The notes beneath the pieces are model-generated. The model worked only from the letters and a program-made list of their open reading frames with translations, was not told the origin of the DNA and did no database searches. From Ctena decussata (lineage: Eukaryota; Mollusca; Bivalvia; Lucinida; Lucinidae), in contig OZ022498.1 in assembly GCA_963989385.1 (NCBI GenBank), positions 2,425,501-2,489,500 of the forward strand: a DNA stretch of 64,000 bases. Reading direction: 5' to 3'. Every line of letters begins with the position of its first letter. The stretch's first letter is position 1. This document shows positions 55,457 through 64,000 of this stretch, in pieces. Position numbers and translations under genes: made by a program.

Positions 55457-56077
55457 TGCATAGATTAGTCATATATCAGGCAAAGAAATAGCCAAAACCT
55501 GTTAGATTAATTGCTTCACAAAAGGTTATTTTTCTGGTTTCTCATTGAAAGTAGAGAAAAAAGCGGAATAATGAATATCACAGAATAAAATATTTTTCTG
55601 TGATATTTTATCTTTGTTAGTCGGTAGAAAAAGCTCCTAGGAGCTTGTGTTAACATGTTGTAATTGCACCGACGTTAAATAAATTTTACTTGACTTGACT
55701 TGACTTGACTTGAATGGGGTCTCATTCCTGTACATTGTATTTTTGCCATTTTAGTCAGCCTCGTGATATCGAAAATAGGTCATTTTAGTTGCCATCTAAA
55801 ATGATCCAACCTTTTCATGTGAAACTTGATGTGTTATTTGTGTAAGTTGGAAAGTCAGTCATTGTACTCTGTAGTGAGAATCTTACAGCAATACCTCACA
55901 ATAAAATCATTTTTTGATTTACCATGATAGAACAATGGAGCCTTTAAAGAACTGCGACTGTTTTTTTAGGGTTCCTGTAATGAGCAATTGTATTTTTAAA
56001 ACAGTTTTTTTTTAGCTCTGTATAAGGATGGAGGGGGAGGGGGCGACATTAAAGAGGATAGTTTAAAAAAATATATA
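55457..56077. other. Intergenic; (TTGAC)n tail of another element
   Basis: TACTTGACTTGACTTGAC at 55688-55712 looks like the tail of a further short retroelement. No gene. Confidence 0.45.
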
Positions 56078-56690
56078 TGAGCCGTTCTCTGTGAAAACCG
56101 GGCTGAATGACATAATGTAATAATTACGTTGTCAACGGGTGAAAAACATCAAAATTAATGATTTTTCGGACCTCTATTTATTTCCATGAAAATACCTTAG
56201 GTGTTGAGATATAACAGAAAGCTCATGAATTCAGACAAAGTCCAGTCGTAAATATGACATATGTTGCCATGACAACGCTTATTCTACGGTAACCCCAAAG
56301 CCTTGAAAACAGATGGTATACCATCATAAAGACCTATTATTTGAGAAAGAATATTAAGTCATGTAAATTGTCATACGTGTACTATGATATACACACTGAA
56401 AATGAGTAAACACACTTTTTGTCCGAGTTATTTTGTGTAACGAGCACAGAAAGCGCGTTCAAACGAACGTAGTGACGTTGACATCAAAATATACGTGCAT
56501 GACGTTAATAAAGTCTCGTAAAGAAACTGAACTACCTGTTAGCTTCTAAAGTCTGTATCTCAGTAATAAATAATGGTAACCATCTCAAATTTTCAGGAAA
56601 TGTTTAGAAAAGTTAATACTTTTCAGTGGAGCAGTTAGTTAATTTTTTATTCTTATGTCATTAAGCCCGGTTTTCACAGAGACTGGCTCA
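56078..56690 (-). mobile_element. 613-bp TIR element with TA duplication, copy 2
   Basis: Same element as 9754-10366 in reverse and exactly the same length, flanked by TA (56076-56077, 56691-56692). Confidence 0.75.
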
Positions 56691-56691
56691 T

Positions 56692-56830
56692 ATATATTTC
56701 TAAACCAAAACATGTTGTGACCCCTCATTAGAACCAGCTCATCAAGACATTTCTAATGAGTGGTAACAACATACTTGTTTTTATGGAAAAACAGGGATAA
56801 TTATCCCTGTTACCCCTTATTGAGTAGTGA
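56692..56830. mobile_element. GAGCTC-type palindromic repeat, partial copy 2
   Basis: ATGTTGTGACCCCTCATTAG faces CTAATGAGTGGTAACAACAT; the outer right arm is ATCCCTGTTACCCCTTATT. Directly follows the 613-bp element. Confidence 0.55.
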
Positions 56831-57060
56831 ATTCTTCCTGTACTAAATATATTTTGTTCAAAGCTAGCAAGTAAAAATCTTCTTGTAAAATGATCCTAAA
56901 TAAATTTCATCCAGCAGTGCAGAGTTGGGAATTGTCCAACTTACAATTGAGAAAAATAGTTACCATTTTGAATTGCGAATGGTACCTTTTATGAAAGCAA
57001 TGTTCTTGTAACAACATTATAAGCATCTTTTTGCTTCGATGCATGACATATTCATCCAGT

Positions 57061-57285
57061 GCTCCAGATAAGAACGGGTAACAGAGATAATTTAGTGATA
57101 CTTTTTTTTTTTCATGTAACTCCATAAAAACACAAGTTGTGACCCTCATTACACATTCCCAGAGTCACTCCCACAGAGACTGTTCTAATGAGGGGTCACA
57201 GCGTATTTTTTCGTTGTGAAACAAGAAAAAAAATTTAACTTTGAATTATCCTCAATAACCCCTTTTATTTAGAGCTCTGAATCTT
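57061..57285. mobile_element. GAGCTC-type palindromic repeat, copy 3
   Basis: GCTCCAGATAAGAACGGGTA faces AACCCCTTTTATTTAGAGCTC, inner pair AAGTTGTGACCCTCATTA / TAATGAGGGGTCACAGCG. It ends 25 bp before RPL5 exon 2. Confidence 0.6.
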
Positions 57286-57309
57286 AATCTTCAACTTAAT
57301 TCATTGCAG

Positions 57310-57379
57310 GGGTTTGTGAAAGTAGTGAAGAACAAGCAGTACTTCAAACGATTTCAAGTCAAGTTTCGAAGGAGGAGAG
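57310..57379 (+). CDS. RPL5: RPL5 exon 2 (residues 2-25)
   Basis: Acceptor TTCATTGCAG, donor G|GTATGT. It encodes GFVKVVKNKQYFKRFQVKFR RRR and the first base of Glu25. It begins exactly at codon 2, so the initiator ATG is the end of exon 1. Confidence 0.97.
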
Positions 57380-59109
57380 GTATGTCATGGTGCCAATGGG
57401 TGAATGTTTTTATGAAGGTGTTTAAACTGAAACATACAACAGAGAATTTAGGATTTGAATTTTCTCTAGTACTCCTAGATGGTTTTGGGTATTTCAGTTT
57501 GTAAAAATTGTCAAAACAATTATCTATAGCACTAAATTTGTGAATGAGTTCACAATTTTGAAGGAAGAGAGGTATGTCATGGTGTTCTAATGATCCACTT
57601 TTAGTGGAAGCAAGCTGCATCTTTGCCAATGTCTTATTTTACATCCCTTCTTAGTGAGGGTCGGTTCTTCAAGGAAAGAGTGCTCTTCCTGTAGGAACAA
57701 ATTCTTCCCTTTACAAGCAGAACCCCTTGTCCTCTAGGGAAGCAAACAGGAAGTCATGAAAGTTGTTCCCCTAAAATGGCAAAATAGGTGGTGACCGTGG
57801 CAAGTCAGTTCTAATCAGGGTTCAAGATTATATGAGCAATAGCACTAACTATATCATGAAATACTCTCCATATCATGAGCTTGGCATATTCATGATTATT
57901 TTATTCCTATGAAAGCCCCTGGGCCTTTGAGGGGGGCTGGCTGGTGACATTACTTATGAGACTGTATAGAGTACTACAGATGAGTAGGGATAATTTGTGG
58001 GTGAGATTTGCTCTCTACTGAAATGTGTCATATGGGGGGAAAACTTGTGAAATACTATTTAATAATGTACCACACCTAAAATTCTCAATAAGACTGGAGC
58101 CAGGATTATCTGAATCAGTGACTTGCCATAAAGAGAATGTTAGAAATAGCTCAGTGATTTTTTTACAAATCTCCTTCTTTGAGTCCCAGGACTCACAAGA
58201 CCTAAAATCGTTGCATCCCAAGCTCAAGGGTTTGCATCTTTACTGGGATGCAAAAGCAATATTTTCTCTGCATCCCAAACTTAAAGGGCTTCAAAGGACA
58301 AGCCTTATAAGTAAAAAATAACCAACGTCAAGCTCCTGTGGTCACAGGAATAAAATAAATCACCTGTTGTCTCATTGTCAGACAGCCTATTGGATTTGGA
58401 GACATCCGTTGTCATTTCGGATTCGAAGTTTGATCGGTCGCATCATGATCTGCAACATCTGGCCTTGCGTGTTTGTCTTGCCCAAGAAGACCAAATAATG
58501 TTTGCTGCTTTGAATCAAGTTTGATCTTTTTTCTTGTTTTTCGGAGGCATGATTACTTATTGACCCGGTGTATTAATAAAAGTTTGCACTTAGGTAAAAG
58601 ACATCACCGTGGTCGATAATACTATGTTCCTCCGGTACTGGACAACTACTATTGATTATTGGTATTACAGGTAGACTTCGGTATTTAGCGGGAGTAGGAA
58701 AGACTATGGTACTGTTTTTTACCAGTAATATAACAATCTGCTAATGCACCGTTGCTATATTCTTAAAACGAAAGTAGCTTTGTAAACGAAGCCGAAATCG
58801 GAAGTTGGACTACCGATCGGCTATTTTTATGCGTCCCGGAACGCAGCCAAGGAAATATTTTGCGTCCTCTGGGAAAATTATGCGTCTAAGACGCAGGACG
58901 CAGGGGTAAAAAAATCACTGTAGCTGCACTGTAAAATCATTAAAACAGCAGAAAATTGCAGAAAACATTTGGCAAGCCATGATGAGTTTAACATACCTGC
59001 ATTTTATGCCATCAGTTTTGCAGCTTTGGCAAGATATTTAATATTTTCCAAGACTGGGGAGAGGGCATTGATTAAGATTAATGCGCTTATTTTATTTTCC
59101 ATTTTGCAG

Positions 59110-59225
59110 AGGGCAGAACAGATTACTATGCCAGGAAACGACTTGTTGTTCAAGAGAAAAATAAGTACAACACACCAAAGTACAGGCTTATTGTTCGCTT
59201 CACAAACAAAGATATCATCTGCCAG
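59110..59225 (+). CDS. RPL5: RPL5 exon 3 (residues 25-63)
   Basis: Acceptor CATTTTGCAG, donor CAG|GTAACT, 116 bp. AG completes Glu25; then [38 protein letters not shown]. Residue 27 is Arg, where I expect Lys in most animals. This is a 5S rRNA-contacting part of the protein. Confidence 0.97.
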
Positions 59226-59251
59226 GTAACTCTGTGCATGCATTTGAAACA

Positions 59252-59358
59252 TGAGCTGCGACAGAACAAAATAACAAAGTGGCAGCAGACTCATATTATC
59301 AGACTGGCCAAATGCCCAGGCTGTTGACACATTGTTGATTTTGTTTTGTCGCGGCTCA
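59252..59358. mobile_element. TGAGCCGCGACACGAC palindromic MITE, copy h (internally deleted)
   Basis: 107 bp from TGAGCTGCGACAGAACAAAA to TTTTGTTTTGTCGCGGCTCA, starting 26 bp after RPL5 exon 3; the middle is deleted. TA follows the right end. Confidence 0.7.
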
Positions 59359-59639
59359 TATAAAGTATGCAGTTCAGTTGTGATGAACAAATAATGGTTC
59401 AAACGAACCTCTTAGTTGCTAGTGTAAGACAATCATCTTCTGCATGACTTTGGAGGACTGCTGAGAAGAGACCTAGTTTTGGCAACTGCAGTTCAGAACA
59501 CTTTTCGTTTACCAACATCTGGAACACTCTTAAGGCAAGATCTTAAATTGAGATGATGTTTTGATGGTAATAGCTAGGAAAAGATCATATATTTTGTAGC
59601 CGTTCACCAGAACTGCCTTAATAAGACCAGGATGAGAAG

Positions 59640-59892
59640 TGGTGATTGATAATTTATGGATAATTTTCCATATTTCTGTATAAAAAAGCGTGACCCATCA
59701 TTAAACTGTTTGCCTAAGATGATTCTAATGACTGAACTAATTAAATGTTATGACCAATCATTAGAATCTTTGTGACCTCTCATGATGAGAGGTCACATTG
59801 ATTCTAATGAGGGGTCATAACATTTGTTTAGTTGAGAAGGGAAAATTATCTCTGAATATTATCCTCAAAGCCCCTTCTTTTCTGGAGCTCTG
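59640..59892. mobile_element. GAGCTC-type palindromic repeat, copy 4
   Basis: Compound hairpin: GTTATGACCAATCATTAGAA and GAGGTCACATTGATTCTAAT mirrored pairs, plus TTTGTGACCTCTCATGATGAG; ends CCCCTTCTTTTCTGGAGCTC. RPL5 intron 3. Confidence 0.6.
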
Positions 59893-60099
59893 CTTCCTGG
59901 GGCAGTTCTGGTAAAGGGCACAGCATATACTTTGAAATGAGAAAATCTTATTGCTGTTTACAAACTTCAGAGAAAGCATTTCCTGATAGGACAAATTGTT
60001 TCCAAAGCTGCTGATGTAAGCCTACTGGTTGAGGTGCTCAGGTATTTAGGATACCGTAGAAATTCTATGTATTGGGACAGATAGGACCTATCAGAGCTC

Positions 60100-60284
60100 T
60101 AGATAAGAGGGAGTATTTGGTGATAATTAGGGATAATTTTTGTTAATTCTGCATAAAAACGTATGTTGTGACCTCTCATCTGAACAGTCTCGTCAAGACA
60201 GTTCAGTTGAGGGGTCACAACATATACAATAAAAATTATCCTTCAATTATCATCAAATATTTCTTCTTAATTAGAGCTCTGTAG
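60100..60284. mobile_element. GAGCTC-type palindromic repeat, copy 5
   Basis: AGAGCTCTAGATAAGAGGGA faces TTCTTCTTAATTAGAGCTCT; the inner pair is TATGTTGTGACCTCTCAT / GAGGGGTCACAACATA. RPL5 intron 3. Confidence 0.65.
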
Positions 60285-60488
60285 GTTGAGCAAACAGTGC
60301 AGACCTATTATCTTCTTTAGCAGTTTGACCTGGGTCTTCACTGCCATTCCATCTGCATCTCTCGGAAGCATTACTGCATTGTGAAACCACACTTTTCAGC
60401 TTCTAGGACAATAACGGGAATTATCTTGGATGTCCCAGTTTTTAGAATTTTCACTATAATTAACATGGAATAATAACTTGTGTTTCAG

Positions 60489-60623
60489 ATAGCGTACACC
60501 AGAGTGGAGGGAGATGTCATCATGGCTGCAGCATACGCCCATGAACTTCCTCGCTACGGTGTCAAGGTCGGGTTGACAAATTACGCCGCTGCATATTGTA
60601 CAGGACTACTACTAGCTAGAAGG
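60489..60623 (+). CDS. RPL5: RPL5 exon 4 (residues 64-108)
   Basis: Acceptor TGTGTTTCAG, donor AGG|GTAAGG, 135 bp, phase 0. [45 protein letters not shown]; the [18 protein letters not shown] block is nearly invariant in eL5. Confidence 0.98.
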
Positions 60624-60663
60624 GTAAGGTGCTCATTGCAAAAATGTATATTTATGATTTCAT

Positions 60664-60840
60664 GTGAAAATTTGGGCATACATGGCCTAATGGATAAGAG
60701 AACGGACTATTAGGTCTCATTGCTATGTGATCAAGCCTCGGCTGCACGTGTGAGAAAGGCCACGTTCTGCTCAGAGAATGTCAGGTGGTTTTTCTCTGAG
60801 AGCTCCAGTTTTCACTCACCTCTGCTTATTCTCAACACAA
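60664..60840 (+). repeat. tRNA-derived SINE
   Basis: TGGCCTAATGGATAAGAGAA (A-box-like) and TGTGATCAAGCCTCGGCTGC (B-box-like GTGATCAAGCC) spaced as in a tRNA; the body continues into GTTTTTCTCTGAGAGCTCCA. The clover-leaf is degenerate. RPL5 intron 4. Confidence 0.5.
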
Positions 60841-61153
60841 GTGGGAGAAAATTCTTCCCTTTAAGAGTTGATACCCATTCAGAATGGAGGCAAAAATGAA
60901 AATGGCATAGTTGCTTCCCCTGAAAGTGTATCCTTCATTGTAGAATGATCTTCAGCTACCTCTGTAAATAGAGCTGGGAATATTTCTAAGTGAGCCAAAT
61001 TGTGAAGCAAATGAGTGCTGATGTAATAGCGTATTTATGCATATACATGTCAGTTTCTCAGAAAAGATCACATTTCTTCTAGCACAAGCTATCATTCTGT
61101 GTATTCTATTTCTTTTGGCAGCCTTCGTCATGCTTGCAACTATCAGAAGCCAG

Positions 61154-61392
61154 GGCCCGAGGTTATAAAACTTTTTTCATGCTCAACTCAGCTGAGCATG
61201 AAATTTTACCTGCTAATAATTAGCAAATTATTAAGTACAGTTATTTCCTTTTTCAGTTGAGCTTAGTATGATATTTTCTCTGCTTATGAATATGAAAATG
61301 CCAACATTAGTTGGCATTTTCATATTTATCAGCAGAGGAAATTCCATGCTCAGCTGAGTTGAGCATGAAAAAAGTTTTATAACCTCGGGGCC
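61154..61392. mobile_element. Palindromic MITE in RPL5 intron 4
   Basis: GAGGTTATAAAACTTTTTTC and GAAAAAAGTTTTATAACCTC are the arms, extended by ATGCTCAACTCAGCTGAGCAT on both sides; a central hairpin ATATGAAAATGCCAACATTA faces TAGTTGGCATTTTCATAT. Confidence 0.75.
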
Positions 61393-61515
61393 AGATGTTG
61401 ATATTTTTTGTTGGCAGTGGTGGTGTTAACTTTAGTTTAGCTCTATTCTGTGACAGTGCTCAGATAGGTGAGCAGGGGTTCTTGTTACAATAACAATTTA
61501 ACCATTATTTAACAG

Positions 61516-61718
61516 TTATTGAAGAAGCTGAAGCTTGACGGTATCTACAAAGGACAGGAGGAAGTTGATGGTGATGAATTTTATGTTGAGGATGTTGATG
61601 GACAGCCAGGTGCATTTAGATGTTACCTTGATGTTGGCTTGATCAGAACTACAACTGGGGCCAGGGCCTTTGGGGCAATGAAGGGGGCTGCTGATGGCGG
61701 TCTAGATATTCCACACAG
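61516..61718 (+). CDS. RPL5: RPL5 exon 5 (residues 109-175)
   Basis: Acceptor ATTTAACAG, donor CACAG|GTGAGA, 203 bp. [67 protein letters not shown], then AG of a split codon, expected to be Ser. No continuation (a KRFPGYD-like block) was found before 64000. Confidence 0.97.
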
Positions 61719-61885
61719 GTGAGAGGAGTGGCAGGAGGGATTTTCATACAAAAATGGCTAGAATTTCTTGATAGTTGGGAAATTGTTTATGTTGTACATA
61801 AGTAAAATAGTTTACCTTATTACATACGTAACAACCATTCTTTAAACATGTCTCAGTGCGACAGTTGCGGTATTGGGATACTTGT

Positions 61886-61959
61886 AGACTGCTATGATGA
61901 TTTCATAGTTCAGCTGTTAAACAGTGATGATTTACTTTCGCTCCTATCTGAAGCAGTCT
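61886..61959 (+). ncRNA. C/D-box snoRNA candidate 1 in RPL5 intron 5
   Basis: Perfect 8-bp terminal stem AGACTGCT / AGCAGTCT (61886-61893, 61952-61959). C box ATGATGA 61894-61900, C' box GTGATGA 61924-61930, D box CTGA 61948-61951; a degenerate D' (CTGT) at 61913. The guide before D, CTTTCGCTCCTAT, can pair over 13 bp (one G-U) with the conserved 28S segment AUAGGGGCGAAAG as I recall it. The boxes, spacing and stem are directly visible; the target is inferred. Confidence 0.8.
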
Positions 61960-62496
61960 TTTATCCAATGTATCCAATAATAATCATTGCTGTCCACAAA
62001 AAGTTGCTTTTAACCATTTATCCCTCACACAACAAAGTTTTTTTAAGCATTTTCTATGGACTCACTAGTCAAGCTGCTATAGTTTATAAACATGATAGCA
62101 GACGAAATGTATGGTTTATTGTAAATATGCTTCCATTAGTCTCATTAATCAAAGTTTACTTGATCATTGATAAACTGATGCTCGATTATTACAAAATTTC
62201 CCCTGTGTCCAACCACTATACAAGTCCATAAAGTGAAGATGAGTAGGCTGCTTGAAGGCTTCCTATTTGTGAAGTCTCAAGGCACCTGCATGGTGCATAG
62301 AATTCAATGCTGTTTATGGCTACATTTCTTCGTAGCTAAATGAGTTTCTTTATATTATATAAAGGGCTCAAATTGCACAATTGGGCATTTGCATACTTGT
62401 ATGCTGGGCCTCTTTTCTGACTTTTCAGGACATTTTGTTTCTAGTTGGTGTCGCTGTCACTTGGTTGGTACGAGCCTGTTGATTTGAATTCCGTTT

Positions 62497-62569
62497 GACT
62501 GTAAATGATGATTTCATAGTTCATCTGATAATAATGATGAACTTTCTTTCGCTCCTATCTGAAGCAGTC
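62497..62569 (+). ncRNA. C/D-box snoRNA candidate 2 in RPL5 intron 5
   Basis: Paralogue of candidate 1. Stem GACTG / CAGTC, C box ATGATGA 62505-62511, D' CTGA 62525-62528, C' ATGATGA 62534-62540, D CTGA 62559-62562. It has the same guide before D (CTTTCGCTCCTAT). The guide before D', CATAGTTCAT, can pair with the 28S segment GUGAACUAUG. All four boxes are canonical; the terminal stem is slightly weaker than in candidate 1. Confidence 0.8.
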
Positions 62570-62711
62570 TTTCCTTCTAGTTACAGGTTACCTACACCCA
62601 CATGCTGTTACTAGTTTCATGTAGTTATTATCTCAAGACTTGCATCAGTGAGACATATGTATTATACTACAAGTTACCGTGATGGTACCGTATCGACGGG
62701 TTAGACTTTAG

Positions 62712-63184
62712 GGATGTAACGATAGTCCATAAATGACTATTGTGATAGTATTGACATTGCAAGAAGTACCATTGGGATACTATTACTATTGCAGGTTGCT
62801 ATTGCAATGCATTGCGATAACTATTGAGGACAGATTTTTTATCCAGAAACTGAGCTTTTCTGTATAAAAATCTGGTATGTTCACAAATTTACGGCTGAAA
62901 AGCATTGTTTAATGACTTTTGTTTCACTACATGCACACCTTGGCTACAACATACAAGAAAATATTATTTTTCATTCTTTGGAATCCACATGTATTTCTAT
63001 GATTCTTTTAGCTAAAGGCTTGTTTCAAGAAATAGATGCATGTCTAGAAACTATTGAAACTATTGCGATATTGGAAACACTATTGCCAATAGTATTGACA
63101 TTGCAGCTTTCCCTATTGATAGTGACTATTGCCAATGTTACTATTGCGATATATTGATAGTCCGATGTATTGTTACTCCCCTAT
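62712..63184. mobile_element. TAGGGGTGTAACAATACATCG TIR element, copy 2
   Basis: Reverse orientation of 25237-25650: begins TAGGGATGTAACGATAGTCC, ends TCCGATGTATTGTTACTCCCCTA; a CAATGCATTGC motif is shared. RPL5 intron 5. Confidence 0.6.
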
Positions 63185-63477
63185 TAGACTTGCATCAAGA
63201 TTTCTGGTTTTGTGACTATGCAGACAGGCAAGACACTGCATCCTGAATGGATAGATGAATCTCAATCAAACTCACACAGATATATTACTTGGAGATGATA
63301 AGAACTGATTTGATTTTGGTGATCTTGACCTCATTTTGAAGGTCACATAAGATCAAAGAACATTGAAAAATGGTTTGACTGCACCATATCTCCAGAAATT
63401 ATTGATGGATTATGAAATAGTATAGATACGTGTATCTTCGGGAGGTTGAAAAGAAATGGTGACTGTGAACCTTTTTT

Positions 63478-63640
63478 AGCTTGCCTGAAAGAAGTTCAGG
63501 AAGAGCTATTGTACTACCCCTGGCGGTGGCGTTAGCAAAATGTTAAAGTTTTACGTTAAAGTTTTTTAGGTGATGGGCAAGGCGCTGTCAGGCGAGCTTT
63601 CCTGTCCCGGTGGCAGGTCTTGTTAAGGTCACTTGAGGTC
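63478..63640. mobile_element. TTGCCTGA / TCAGGCGAGCT repeat fragment
   Basis: TAGCTTGCCTGAAAGAAGTT and CTGGCGGTGGCGTTAGC at one end; GTGATGGGCAAGGCGCTGTC AGGCGAGCTTTCCTG near the other. A short relative of 12465-13516. Confidence 0.5.
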
Positions 63641-63723
63641 TTCAGTTGGCAATACATGTATTTAGGGAAAATGATAACCCATTGTTCCATCTCCCCCCCC
63701 CCCCCCCCCCCTTCCACCCGACT

Positions 63724-63799
63724 GACTGCTGATGATGTTTTATGTTTGCATAGTTCATCTGAAGACAATGATGAATAAATACACTCGACTGAAGCAGCC
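63724..63799 (+). ncRNA. C/D-box snoRNA candidate 3 in RPL5 intron 5
   Basis: Stem CTGCT / AGCAG, degenerate C box ATGATGT 63732-63738, D' CTGA 63759-63762, C' ATGATGA 63768-63774, D CTGA 63789-63792. The D' guide GCATAGTTCAT is shared with candidate 2 and fits GUGAACUAUGC in 28S over 11 bp. The D guide (ATACACTCGA) differs from the other two; its target is unknown to me. Confidence 0.65.
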
Positions 63800-63817
63800 T
63801 TGCATAATGTACATTTT

Positions 63818-64000
63818 TAGCTCACCAGAGCCGAAGGCTCCGGGGGAGCTTATAGGATAGGCAGTTGTCCGTCGTCGTCGTTCCGTCGTCGTCGTATGTC
63901 GTCTGTCGTCGTCCGTCAACACTTTTAAACGACATCTCCTCTGAAGCCACTAGGTTGATTGGGCTGAAATTTCATCTGTGGCATCCTTGGGATGGGGGAT
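63818..64000 (+). mobile_element. Second TTAGCTCACC repeat element, cut by the window edge
   Basis: TTTTAGCTCACCAGAGCCGA hairpin start followed by GTCGTC/GTCCGTC repeats and CATCTCCTCTGAAGCCACTA, the same 5' layout as 36010-36200. Confidence 0.65.

Larger units (their letters stand above)
57310..64000 (+). other. RPL5: RPL5 gene, 5' part (exons 2-5 seen)
   Basis: Four plus-strand exons (57310-57379, 59110-59225, 60489-60623, 61516-61718) join in phase to encode residues 2 to about 176 of large-subunit ribosomal protein eL5 (RPL5, about 297 residues in animals). Identity to the animal protein is obvious throughout. RPL5 binds 5S rRNA and, with RPL11, delivers it to the 60S subunit. Exon 1, with the ATG, lies upstream; the remaining exons lie beyond 64000. 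Intron 5 carries snoRNA candidates, in keeping with the habit of ribosomal-protein genes to host them. Confidence 0.97.

Noticed and set aside
59376..59465. Possible further C/D snoRNA in RPL5 intron 3 (GTGATGA ... CTGA)
   Set aside because: No terminal stem next to the boxes and no C'/D' pair; likely chance.
61848..62231. 127-codon plus-strand frame after RPL5 exon 5
   Set aside because: Not eL5-like, starts without an acceptor in phase, and overlaps snoRNA candidate 1.

Overview
This is eukaryotic (animal) genomic DNA, most likely from a mollusc and probably a bivalve. The evidence is AT-rich sequence, short coding exons with GT-AG introns, many palindromic MITE-like repeats, CR1-like and RTE-like LINEs, and two copies of the 'TTAGCTCACC...' repeat with a GTCCGTCC stretch that I associate with bivalve genomes. 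The assignment rests on repeat style and recalled family knowledge, not on a database search.

Two host genes are visible. Left half (914-26153, minus strand): the 5' part of a long coiled-coil gene that I identify as CCDC18. Fifteen exons join in phase into one open frame of 839 codons, starting at an ATG with a good Kozak context and an in-frame upstream stop, and running off the left edge. Right end (57310-64000, plus strand): RPL5, the 60S ribosomal protein eL5. Four coding exons cover residues 2 to about 176; the ATG exon lies upstream and the 3' exons lie beyond the window. CCDC18 and RPL5 are also near neighbours on human chromosome 1, so the pair may be old linkage. RPL5 intron 5 holds three tandem C/D-box snoRNA candidates, two of them with a guide that fits a conserved 28S rRNA segment.

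The 31 kb between the two gene starts, and most CCDC18 introns, are filled with mobile elements. There are an inverted pair of Harbinger-like elements on either side of CCDC18 exon 1 (19880-21087 and 26633-27848); broken CR1-like LINEs (28.2-33.5 kb); a 455-bp tandem array inside a large repeat that itself splits a MITE (35.8-39.2 kb); two inverted RTE-like LINE copies (40.07-42.30 and 43.44-44.92 kb); and a nearly full CR1-like LINE (50.8-55.5 kb) with a 2A-like peptide motif, twin PHD fingers, endonuclease and reverse transcriptase. That LINE is interrupted by a small hAT-like element with a clean target duplication.

Functionally, CCDC18 is expected to encode a long rod-like coiled-coil protein and RPL5 a 5S-rRNA-binding ribosomal protein whose intron also appears to supply rRNA-modification guides. 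Most other open frames are retroelement fragments or chance frames within repeats.
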